A stretch of 64,000 nt of DNA from positions 124,001 to 188,000 of the forward strand of contig JAEUWP010000360.1 in the NCBI GenBank assembly GCA_018524725.1, in the 5' to 3' direction. Below, one piece after another: positions 1-10,087 of this stretch. The notes beneath the pieces are model-generated. The model saw only the letters and a program-made list of their open reading frames with translations. It was not told the origin of the DNA and did not search any database. How positions within the stretch are numbered: position 1 is the stretch's first letter; each line of letters opens with the position of its first letter. The stretch comes from Podaxis mareebaensis (Eukaryota > Basidiomycota > Agaricomycetes > Agaricales > Agaricaceae). A program made the position numbers and the translations under genes.

Positions 1-150
1 CGAGGGCGTCGGATAGTGGCACCGTCAACCAAATACCTCTAACCGGTTCGTTTACTCGGTCGTGTCGCTGGCTATCGGTCATTTTGCACGTAGGCAAGAG
101 TTACGCGCGGGTGATATAATAAGTATTATCGTCTATTATACAATGTGCGT

Positions 151-2234
151 TTAATCCTGATGCATAGCGTCTTGTTAGTGCGATACAAGGCCCAAGTCGA
201 AGTGAGACTCACCCATAACTTGATAAGACCGTCCCACGAGGCGGTAATAACTTTTGACTGTGCGGAGTGATAAGCGATGCCGTCGGCACACTGCATGCGA
301 AGAACTTACTGTCTCGTGTGGCAACCACTCGTGTGCAATCACGACCTTGGAGTGTGCCTTCAGTCGTGACTTGATACGACCAGTCTTCCAGTCCCAAAAG
401 ACGACATTGCCTTCGCCGTCACCACTGCTTATCCATTTGCCATCAGGGGAAAAGCCAACTTGGCATGCATATCCGGCGACAGAATGGCCTGCGAATCGCT
501 TCTTTCGATTCTGGCGGAAGTTATCCGTGCTGTATACAAGAATTTGGTTATCAAGTGATTGAGCAGCAAGGTACTTCTCTATTAATTAACAAGTTAGGCG
601 GCACATGATGATTCAAAGTGAATGACGTACTCGAAGGGTGGAGGGTCACAGAAGGCATTGAGTGCATGTGCGGTTCGGCAATATATTTGATGACTACCGG
701 TATATCGAAATCCCAAGCGCGGATAGTCTTGTCATCTGAAGTCGTAACAAACCGCCGATTTTCATCCACGAAGGTGATAGTATTCACAGGCCCGAGATGT
801 TGATCATACTCTTGTGTGATTTCGCCCGAGTTAATATCGTACTGGTAGGTCGCGAATGTGAGAGACAACTTCGACTAAACTCCTGGCGGACATACCTGTA
901 TGATTTTCTTGTCTGACATTCCAGCAAGGAAGATGTGTTGCTTGTCTTCATCAGGATGGAAACGTACGACGTAGGGTATCTTTCCGTTGCTGAAGCGTTT
1001 CAAGCATTGTCCCGTTTCAGTGTCCCATAGTTTCATCTGACGATCATAACCACAAGAAAGGAATCGTCGGCCATCATTCGAGAAGCAGATATCCTTGACT
1101 GCTTTAACGTGACCATGGAACGTCCGCAGGCAATTTCCATGAGTATAGATATCCCAAAGCTAATGTCAATGATTAGTGATTAGAACTATGCGCATCTAGT
1201 AGAATGCTTCGTACGTACTTTTATCTTCGTGTCCATGGAACCACTAATGAATAAATGACCAGTCTCTGGGAATGTACGGATGACAGAGACGCCTTGAGTA
1301 TGGCCCGTCCATGTATGAATACAAACTTTTGGAATGAAGCACTCCTGCGAGCCAGCTTCGTGTGATAGCTGAGGTGCTTCTGAAACTGGAGGGAACATGT
1401 ATGTTCGTCCTTGATAGTCCGTCAAAGATGTGCCATGGAGTACTGATGTCTCTTGGCCAACAGCACCCTTCTTGGGTTTGGCCTTTTTGATCGTATATTC
1501 GGGCTCCTCTTCCTCCTCCTCCTCCTGCTCTTCTTCACCAGCAGTAACACCGGCCAAAAAGTCTACTTGGTTGTCTTCACCCTTCCAGGACGCCCAAGGG
1601 CCGACATAAGCACCTTCTCCATCGATAATTTCAAGGTCTCCCTTATTCTCCCGTTTTCGTTTCAATTTTTTGCGCTCGCCCCTCGATGCTCTAAGAGTGT
1701 CTATAGTTTGGAAGTTGTTGGCCTTGGCGTCCTCAATTGACCCTAGAATAGCCGGAGCATTGAGATCAACAGAAGGATTTGCCGAATAGCCAAGTATAGA
1801 ATGCGTAAGGTGTTGTGCACGAAATGCATGCTCGGACATAGACTGCTCTTCTACATGACCGGCAAGTGCATTCTGATTGAGGAAGCGGTTGCGGTCGCCG
1901 AAGGGGTTTTCTGGTCCTTGGAGTGGTAACATCATGTCCTGATACGGAATGTTCACATTCATTTGTGTATCCGTTGGTCGAGTTACGAGCGAAGTCATTT
2001 TCAAGGGATCCTATATAGATTGTTCTTAGTGTTGTGCAGGAATTTTTGGACTCATGCGACACGAACCTCCGCTAGTACATGTGGTGCGGCGTCTGCTGTT
2101 AGAGATTTAGACTCAGTCTGTTCTTCAATGCGAGGCTTCTTGTTATTTGATAGCGAGGAAATGCCGAAAGCATCTTTTGCAACGGATGCGATGCGCTCTT
2201 CGTCATCGGAGGAATAGTCAAGGGCGAGGGACAT
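151..2234 (-). CDS. CDC40: Pre-mRNA-processing factor 17 (CDC40/PRP17), WD40 splicing factor
   Basis: Second-step splicing factor that acts in the spliceosome during 3' splice-site cleavage and exon ligation (family knowledge). The acidic N-terminus ([11 protein letters not shown]) comes first, then the conserved block [17 protein letters not shown] and NPFGDRNRF, then a Lys/Arg-rich and Glu-rich linker (1190-2000), and a C-terminal WD40 propeller starting at [10 protein letters not shown]. Several exons are present; the first intron joins LAE to DPLKM (about 2000-2070). The last two introns can be read: LPHET joins [10 protein letters not shown] near 250-300, and a 56-nt intron (157-212) follows LIKLW. 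The final exon is then only 6 nt (151-156), encoding Asp and TAA, which restores the typical ending IKLWD. The gene diverges from the Myb factor with 180 bp between start codons. Identification is firm; internal exon edges were not all checked. Confidence 0.93.
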
Positions 2235-2414
2235 GTCGAGGAGATGTGGGTGTAAGCAGAATGCAGTTGGTGCGTCGGTGGAGTGACTCGCCGTCACAAA
2301 GCAGTCCAGATCGGGAAAGACTTGGATGGTGTGACAGCCTCTGGGCTCATTGCAGTGTCAACAGAGCGCCTCAGCTTCACCTCCGTGTCATGATTCGGTG
2401 ATACATCCTTCTCC
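2235..2414. promoter_or_regulatory. Divergent promoter of CDC40 and the Myb/C2H2 factor
   Basis: The 180 bp between the two start codons must hold the 5' leaders and core promoters of both genes. I see no clear TATA box. The boundaries are the two start codons, not mapped transcription starts. Confidence 0.5.
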
Positions 2415-4972
2415 ATGGCAGAGAGAAATGTTGGTCGACCGTGGACTGAACATGAAGGTATGCTACTGCTCCCCTACCGATCCATTCTTACTGAACCATT
2501 ATGCCTAGATCAATTACTCAAAGATGCTGTTGCAAAGCACGGCGAGCACGATAATTGGAAAAACATCGCTCTGTGCATCCCTGGTCGTTCTAATAAGGCG
2601 TGCAGAAAGGTCCCTTCTCTCTTCTTCCTGTATCAATTTTAGACGCTAAATCTTCCTGAAGCGCTGGCTGCATTCGCTTTCTCCGACTGTCAAGAAAACG
2701 GCCTGGACACCGGAAGAAGATAAATTACTTCTGGATCTCTACGACAAGTACGGTGCTAAGTGGTCGACAATAGCCCGCTCAATACCAGGGAGGACAGACG
2801 ATGCATGCTCGAAACGTTATAGGGAAGCTCTTGATCCGAGCCTCAAGAAGGATGAGTGGACACCTGAGGAAGACGAAAAGTTGCTCGAAGTCTTTGGACG
2901 CATCGGAGGAAAATGGGGCCAGATTGGCCAAGAAATGCAACGCAGTGGACTTGGATGTAGAAACAGGTAATGCTAAAGTGACAACTGCTGCGGAATGTAT
3001 TTCTAACCTCTCTCATAGATGGAGGCTGTTGGAGAGAAAGAAAGCAGCGGCGTTAAGAGCGGTAGGTCAGGCGCCGACTCCCGGCAACGCCTTCAATACC
3101 ACCTCTAAGAGTTCTTCCAACTCTCCTTCCGCCACCAACGCCAACAATGGAATATTGACTCCCCCGGAGCCCGGCCAACCATCGCCCTCCTCGAGAGAAA
3201 ACCAGCCGACACTATCTCCCGCTCAGCTGCCTCCGCCGCCGCCTCCTCCAGAGGAGACCCAATCGCCAGAGAGTCAAGCAACGGATCTTGGACCATCGCA
3301 CTCAGAACCTATGTTTGATCTCTGGCCACCATACTATCCTCCAGAATCCTATCCCATCCCTGGTTCCTCCCTCATTTCTTCTCATTCTTTCCGGCTTCCC
3401 TCGCCGGAGATCGTTTCCGTTTCCCCTCATATTGCGCCTTTTCAATTTTCTTCATCATCTCTCAGTGCGGCCTTGTCGGCTCCTCCACAGCCTTCACGTC
3501 CCTTACCGCCAGTCGCAAATGAGCCGCCGTTGATGGAGGTACAGCCCGAACCTGAGGCTCCATCCCTAACGGACGGTAGTGGGAATGCAGATCAGAATGA
3601 TGATAACAACGATAACTTCATGTCGCTGGACGACCCACCCGTTTCTGCCACTGCCGAAACGGCCCCTACAATCGAACATTTCACAACCGCCCTTTTACCT
3701 CGCGTTTTCACCTCTTCTCCTACACTACAACCACCAGCCCCCCTCAATGTACAACATTCGTCAATCCCTATTTCCCCTATTTCCCATCCAAACGACATTC
3801 CTCTTCAAGCTGATCAGATTGCTGATTTTTGGAAATCCCCAAATCCCCTAACCGACCTTCTCGCGCCGTTGTTCGAACAATCTCCCCAATCTACTACAGA
3901 CAATAACCTGCTTGTGGATACCAACTATGAGGATTTGTCCTCTGCGTCATCTACCCCATTTTTGTTTGCTTCCTCCCTTTCTCCAACCTCTAGTCCTAAT
4001 GTCTTATCTCCTGTGGACCTCCCCAGCAGCGAGCAATCAACAAGCTCCACCGGTTCTCTGTTATTCTCAATGCCTCGGGAACCAACACGCCCTTACATCC
4101 CGCCACCTAGGAGGAGCCGACCAACTAGTACCAAGAAGTTGCTCAAACCTGGCACACCAATGAGACTTTCATCTTCCCTTCCTTTGACCGCTGAGTACGT
4201 TTGACTTGCTCCCTTTCTTCATGTGGTTAATTCTGATATTGGCCATGTTTAGCCCTTCCATCAAACCCTATGCTTGTGGGACTGAAACATGTTGGCCCAA
4301 TGGCGCCTCGACAAGTCGTTCTTGCTTCATGACATCAAAGGAGCTCTTCGACCACAACAAGAACGAGCACAGCGATGAACCATATACCGAGAAACCCTAT
4401 CGGTGTGCCCTTGCAGGTTGTGGCAAGTCGTGGAAGGTCCGTTACTCGAAATCTCAACTACGTTCATTGGCCTAAAATTGGGGTATTTTTCCCATAGTCA
4501 ATTAACGGCCTTCAATATCACCTCCAGATGTACGTCCATTCCAAGAATACCTTGTCAAAAAGATATCGAACCATTTTTTCTGATCCTGTCATTTCTGTCA
4601 CCATCATAGTTCAACAGCGCATTTCCGGACAGCGCTGTCAACGAGGTTCTCCAGCCAATCACTTAACGAGGAGAATGGGTCTGGTACAGACCCCGAGGCG
4701 GATGACAACGAACGGGAATTTGTTTGTCCGGTCCCTGATTGCTTTAAGGCATACAAGCACTCAAGTGGGCTGAGGTACCACATGAAACATGTAAGTTGTA
4801 TTTATCCTCTTCGTGGCATTCCCGACTGTTAACGGCTGTTCATTCAAACACGTAGGGCCATCCTCAAAATTTGCCTGCGCAACTGTCAGAGGTTCCCCCA
4901 GCACTCGCTCGTCAATTACCAACAAAGACAAGACGAATGCGGCGAAAGGCGCATTCCGAGGAACTCTTATAA
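2415..4972 (+). CDS. Transcription factor with three Myb repeats and C2H2 zinc fingers
   Basis: Predicted nuclear DNA-binding regulator. Three tandem Myb/SANT repeats open the protein: RPWTEHEDQLLKDAV..W, then AWTPEEDKLLLDLYDKYG..W, then EWTPEEDEKLLEVFGRIGGKW. A long Pro/Ser-rich linker follows (about 3050-4200). The C-terminal part has C2H2-type motifs: KPYACGTETC with a distal H-x4-H, PYRCALAGCGKSW..LQYH, and FVCPVPDCFKAYKHSSGLRYHMKHGH, close to Sfp1-type fingers. The halves are joined by an intron (GTACGT at about 4197 to TAG at about 4252) that preserves the frame, TAD-PSIKPYAC. Without this splice the first half would stop at 4204. Later introns give KSW-K/SINGLQYHLQ and MKH/GHPQNL. It ends RRKAHSEELL at TAA 4972. 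The DNA target and the process controlled cannot be read from sequence. Confidence 0.85.
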
Positions 4973-6513
4973 GATGCTGGTCAATGCCGCTACTGCTACT
5001 CCGGTTACACTGCCACTCCCTGTAAACATAACTGCACTGTTATACCCACATCCTACCCACGACACAACTCGTCTACAACTGGTTCCTTTTGTTTATGACC
5101 GCGTAGCTGTGGGGTGTGAACAAAGCTGAGAAGGAAAGAAATGGAAGCTCCGTCGGTTGGGCTCGGCGATTGACGTTCGCGTTCGCATGTCACTGTCAGA
5201 GACCGCAGAAAAATAGACACTCACGCATGCGCACAGGGTGGCACCACTACCTGTCCTTTCACCCAATCAATTACACACTGCCACCGCCATCATCGCCATC
5301 ATCAGAACTTCCTCCAGTTTCCCTTTAATCAGTGCACTAAAGTGCACTACACATCTCATTCGCCGATCAATCGTTACACATAGGTCATGTTGGCGACTTT
5401 CGTGTCACCGTGAAGCCCGAACCCGTTAAACCCATTCTATCCATCCCAAACTTCTGCTACCGACTTTCATGGGCACAACAGTCGCCGAAATGATGGCCAT
5501 AAAAATGTAGCATCTAGTACCAGCACCTTTACCCTCGGATCAATGCTTCTCTTGTTCCCGTTCCCTCCCCCCACTATTACACTTGCATTACACTCCTATC
5601 AGCATGCGTTCACCATGATAACGATATACCCATTAAACCGTTTGCCTTTCTCTCCTGAAATGTCGCCGTCATGCATACATTTGTTCGGCTTGCTATCCTC
5701 CATTTAGTTCTTGTCTCTAACTTGGCTCTTGGCTCCTCTTTGGCTTTGATTCTGGGTATTTGGTTTGCACGAAAACATGAAGAGATTGGATTCTTAGGAG
5801 GTTGGGGCTTACAAGCTGCAGGATACCCAAAAGGGATTGACCTTCACAACCTCTTGCTCCATTTGTGGAAACAAACCCTCTCTGTTCCTGCCTTTTCAGT
5901 ACCCTTCTCTATATTAGCTTTTCATGAGCTAATGGACCTTGGGCATGCAAACTGCCGCTTCTGTTTCACTCTTTTCTCTATTCCGCTTCTACTCTCGTCC
6001 TATCTGTGTGTCTCAATCATGAATGTACCGCATATCGGCCTGCTACATACTCTAGCTTATAATTAATACTGCTTTCTGGAGTTGTCTAACCTTTTGATTC
6101 TCAAACAGGAGCTACGACCTCGACCCCCTAAAGGCATCACAATTCACAAGATACGCAAACATCCCATGATATTTCCCTTGCGCCACAACACTGGCCGACT
6201 GCCTTTTCCATCGGACTAGCAAAACAAAAATGCCCCCTCCGATCCATGGTCTCTAGTCATGGTATATCTTCACTTATGCATCCCCCTGACGCAGGATAAG
6301 CGTAGGATACGCAGTGATATGATGATTTTCATTTCCTCGGATACTGGCCCTTTTCCATTGCAAACGAAAGGCACGGAACAGGTATAAAATTGCGAGATTG
6401 CGGATCTTATGCGAAAACCAGACTATGTAAATCAATGTATAACCTATATGCGTATGATCGAAGCCCCAGACGAGCCACCCCTCGTTAGTCTCCTGACCAG
6501 GTTATCAGCGAGT
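4973..6513. other. Convergent intergenic region, no supported gene
   Basis: These 1.5 kb lie between the stop codons of the Myb/C2H2 factor and SGT2 and presumably contain both 3' UTRs. The sequence is pyrimidine-rich on the plus strand around 5260-5700. A 131-codon ATG frame (5671-6066) has a hydrophobic start but no recognisable domain, and I do not call it a gene. A doubled 8-bp palindrome, AGTGCACT-AA-AGTGCACT, is at 5331-5348. No tRNA-like structure was seen. Confidence 0.6.
5331..5348. repeat. Doubled 8-bp palindrome AGTGCACT
   Basis: AGTGCACT occurs twice with AA between, and each copy is its own palindrome. It lies in the convergent spacer downstream of the Myb/C2H2 gene. Could be chance. 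Confidence 0.6.
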
Positions 6514-7775
6514 TCATGGCCGACCTGTATCTGTACCCGGGCCCGCACCGCCTAACCCAGCCCCGAGCTGCGCAGCCCTAAAGGGAAGAATCAGTATTGT
6601 CATACCTACGAGGACCCGGGGAATGTGACGTACATCTGTCTGAGCTCAGGGTTTGACATCAGTTCTTCCATCGAGGGCATGTTACCGGATTGCACTCTAT
6701 TCATCTAAAACGACAGTCAGTATGATGCGTCGAAAGATGGTGGTACGTGCTCACCATACTCGCCAGTGCGGGATTCTGCATTAGCCGTTCGAGCCCACCA
6801 TTAGCTGCCATTTGCTGGGCCATCGCCATAATTTGAGGGTTGCCCATGAGACTCGCGAGATCGGGCATCCCCCCTCCCCCACCTGCCATATTTCTGAGCA
6901 TGTCTGCCATACCACCTCCACCTCCACCTGCACCCGCGCCAGCACCAGCACCCGATGGTGTCTCCCTTGGAGATACGTCGTCTCCAGAGGGGATCCTAGC
7001 TTTAGCATTGGAGAGACCGGATTTGAGACCGCTGTTATTGGGGTCGACTTTCAATCCACGTTCGAAAGCATCTGCAGCAGCCTTGAAGTCACCTAACGAG
7101 TACTGGGCATGTCTACAATCAAAACGTAAGGACTTGTTTCAAACCAAGCTGCGAGTGGTCTGTACGTACCCTAGCCGATGGTAAGCCTTCGAGAATGATT
7201 GATCAAGAGAGATAGCCTTTTCTGCGTCGCCGATGGCAGCAAGGTGGTCACCCTTGCTCGAATACGCGGCAGCACGGTTGGAGTAGTATACCGGATTGGA
7301 CCCGTCGAGTGCAATCGCCTTGGTATAAGCCTCGATAGCCTCAGCGTACTTCTTATTCGACATAAGGGCATTCCCTTCTTGCTTGAGTTTATCGGCCTTG
7401 GCTTTATCCTCAGCTGAAGGAGCCTTGGATGCTGATGAGGAGTCTTCGGCAGCGGGCGTCGAGGTGGGGGCCTGTGCACGCGCACCAACTTTGTCGCGGG
7501 TCTTCATGTACACGTCAAATATACTTTGTAACGTCGCGGGCTTGACGGAGAGCTTCTCGACTTGTTCCTCATTTGAGGGATCTACGCCAAATGCTTCACC
7601 AATACACTGGACTAATTGGTTCAGATTAGATAAGATTTGGGGGTAGAGGTGAAGAGTGGTGCACACCAGCTACTTCCAGGCTCTCCTTATCGTCTGCCTT
7701 CACTGTTCCATCGTTGATGGACTGGTTGAGAAAGTCGATAATAGCGAGGACGAGGCGTTGTTGTTTCTCTGACAT
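6514..7775 (-). CDS. SGT2: Small glutamine-rich TPR co-chaperone SGT2/SGTA
   Basis: Cytosolic co-chaperone that receives tail-anchored membrane proteins and passes them to the Get/TRC pathway while binding Hsp70/Hsp90 (family knowledge). Domain order is canonical. The N-terminal dimerisation region (LVLAIIDFLNQS, then LEVAVQCIGEAFGVDP after splicing an intron near 7630-7660) would bind Get5/Get4. Three TPRs follow (from KADKLKQEGNALMSNKKY to DAFERGLKVDPNN), then a Gly/Met/Asn-Pro-rich C-terminus with NPQIMAMAQQMA, LMQNPALASM and LMSNPELRQM. Two short 3' introns join ASM to MNRVQSG and RQM to AAQLGAG; the protein ends GTDTGRP. The C-terminus is Gly/Met-rich, as in many fungi, with few glutamines. 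Start ATG at 7775. Confidence 0.95.
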
Positions 7776-7884
7776 GGTGATCGAAGGTGGAGGGTGGCAA
7801 GTAAACAACAGACAACAAAGGTGACGCGGAGAGTAAAGTTGGACAAATTCAAAGTTGAAAGTCGCGTCTCTCCATCTCTCTGAA
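7776..7884. promoter_or_regulatory. Very short divergent promoter, SGT2 and PRP19
   Basis: Only 109 bp separate the two start codons, so both genes must be driven from one shared nucleosome-free region, with leaders of a few tens of bases each. I see no TATA box. A shared promoter is inferred from spacing alone. Confidence 0.55.
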
Positions 7885-9510
7885 ATGGTCTTCTGCGCAA
7901 TCTCTGGCGAGCCTCCCCAGGATCCCGTTGTCTCTGTCAAGTCGGGCCATATTTACGAGCGCAGGCTTATCACAAAGTATATCACAGAAAATGGCACTGA
8001 CCCAATCACTGGCGACAAGCTCGAAGAATCCGACCTCATAGAACTCAAGGCCTGTCAGTACCTCTTTCGTTTTTTCATGATATCATTAATACTCATTTCT
8101 GTTGATAGCACCCAAGACCGCCCCACCTCGTCCCCCCAACCATACCTCCCTGCCAGCTCTCCTTCATACCCTGCAAAACGAATATGACGCTATTGTCCTC
8201 GAGCTTTTCTCCCTCAGGCAAAAGTACAACTCTGTTCGTCAGGAACTGAGCTATGCTTTGTACTCGCAAGATGCAGCCACTCGTGTAGTTGCACGTCTAA
8301 TTCGCGAGCGTGATGCCGCAAGAGAGTACGCCATCACCTCTTCTCTGGCAAAGAACATTACGCTAATTCTTTTAACAGGGCGCTAGCCAATGTCCAAGCC
8401 TCTATGGGTCTCACTCCCTCCGCCCCTGCGGATGGCGGAGATGTCGAAATGGGCGAAGGCGGGGTAACCGAGGAAGGTCTCCCCGCATCCGTCGTTTCCC
8501 AAATTGACGAAACCCATGCCACCCTCTCTGCTGCCCGCAAGAAGCGCAAGCCCCCAGCAGGTTACGCTACCGCTGCTGATGTCAAGACTTACACAGCCAA
8601 ACACACTGTTCCATCCCTCCATTCTGCCTCCCCGGCTGGCATCACCTCTCTCGCAGTTTCTCGGCTTAACCCCTCACAATTCCTTACCGGCGGTAACGAC
8701 AAGATCGTCCAGTTGTACGACAAGAGCACGGACAAGGTTTTGGCTTCTCTCAAAGGTCACAGCAAAAAAATCAACCATGTCGCGTTCCGTGAACGTGAAG
8801 GCCAGACCACACTTCTACTCTCCGCTGGCGCCGACAAAATCGCCAAAATCTGGTCTCAAGACTCTGCCTCTGGGGAGTATATACCCAACTACACCCTCCG
8901 CACCCACAAAGGCGAAATATCCGGTCTTGCTGTTCACCCCACATCTACACTTGCTGTATACTCCTCCTTGGACAAGACGTATTCCATCCACGATTTGACC
9001 AACTTTACCCAAGTCTTCCGTTCAGCACCTTCAGACGAGCCCTTCACCTCCCTTGCCGTTCATCCGGATGGCACACTCATCGCAACTGGCACACCAACAT
9101 CCACAATCCAGATTTACGATATCCGTACTGGCGCAATCGCGGCGACACTTACCCCAAGCGAAAGCACACCTTTTACGGTCAACACGCTCGCATTCTCTGA
9201 AAACGGTTACCATATGCTTGCACCAGATTCGCTCTCCTCTGTGTCCATCTGGGATCTCCGCAAGACGAAGAGCACGCATAATATTTCCCTTGGCGAGAAC
9301 TTCAAGGTGAATAGGGTTGTGTATGATCAAAGTGCACAGTTCCTGGGTGTGACGGGTAATTATGGTGCAAGGGTCTTTGCACACAAGACTTGGGAAGAGT
9401 TGTTGCGTGTCGAGGAAGGTAGTGATGTGTCAGAGCTGGTATTTGGCGAAGAGGGTAAGGAGATTTGGGCTGCCAGTGGTAGGGAGGTTAAGGTTTGGGG
9501 ACCTGCTTAG
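7885..9510 (+). CDS. PRP19: Pre-mRNA-processing factor 19, U-box E3 ligase with WD40 domain
   Basis: Core of the NineTeen complex, a U-box ubiquitin ligase needed for spliceosome activation and genome maintenance (family knowledge). The U-box is at the extreme N-terminus (MVFCAISGEPPQDPVVS, then GHIYERRLITKYI and GTDPITGDKLEESDLI). It is followed by APKTAPPRPPNHTSLPALLHTLQNEYDA, the start of the Prp19 coiled-coil tetramerisation region. A C-terminal WD40 propeller comes next, with repeats such as FLTGGNDKIVQLYD, LLSAGADKIAKIW and HPDGTLIATGTPTSTIQIYD. Introns lie near 8055-8108 and 8328-8380; the WD40 part is one long exon. The start at 7885 is set by the conserved MxFCAISG beginning. Confidence 0.95.
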
Positions 9511-10087
9511 TCGGTTGCGTTGTTGTTTTTCCTCTTTGTTTCTCTGTAAAATCTGGAGTGCTGGAATGATTATTGTCGGGAACATATTCTCCAACTCCTT
9601 GTTCCTGGCGGACAACTCAACCTTCACATTGACTCCAAAGTGTGGTTTCAATCAATGTTGCATTGCACTCGTAGTAGGTAATACATGGGAAATCATCGTA
9701 AACGAGTAGAGTGGTATGGAAAAATCCGGGAAAGAATAAGGATATGAACAAAGGCTAATGCAGTTCGTGCTAGTGCGTCATCCAAAAAACAAGAAAGGGT
9801 GTAAAAGAAAATCACTGATACAACAATGGGGGAAGGTATTACTGGTATCACCTGCGTAGCCAATTTTACAACATGCAAAACTATGTATATACGTCATCCG
9901 TCGTCCGTGAACTCCCAACCCCATCATTGGCTGACGAGGTATTATAGGGGGATGCAGAAGCAAGTATCTCTTGCTCTAGCGGGGGGAGGGATAAATACGC
10001 CCAGCGTCATCGAAAGCCCGAAAACAAACATCATGATGCGGAGGATTAAGTGCGTTGATAGAGTGGGGGAGGGGAAGGAAGAGCCAT
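9511..10087. other. Convergent 3' region between PRP19 and the OPT gene
   Basis: 577 bp between two stop codons. It should contain the two 3' UTRs. No domain-bearing frame or RNA gene was seen. Confidence 0.6.

Noticed and set aside
1..150. Possible gene at the left edge
   Set aside because: Only 150 bp beyond the CDC40 stop; no frame with recognisable content.
5671..6066. 131-codon plus frame with hydrophobic start
   Set aside because: No domain, and position and composition fit the 3' region of the Myb/C2H2 gene. Could be revisited with RNA data.
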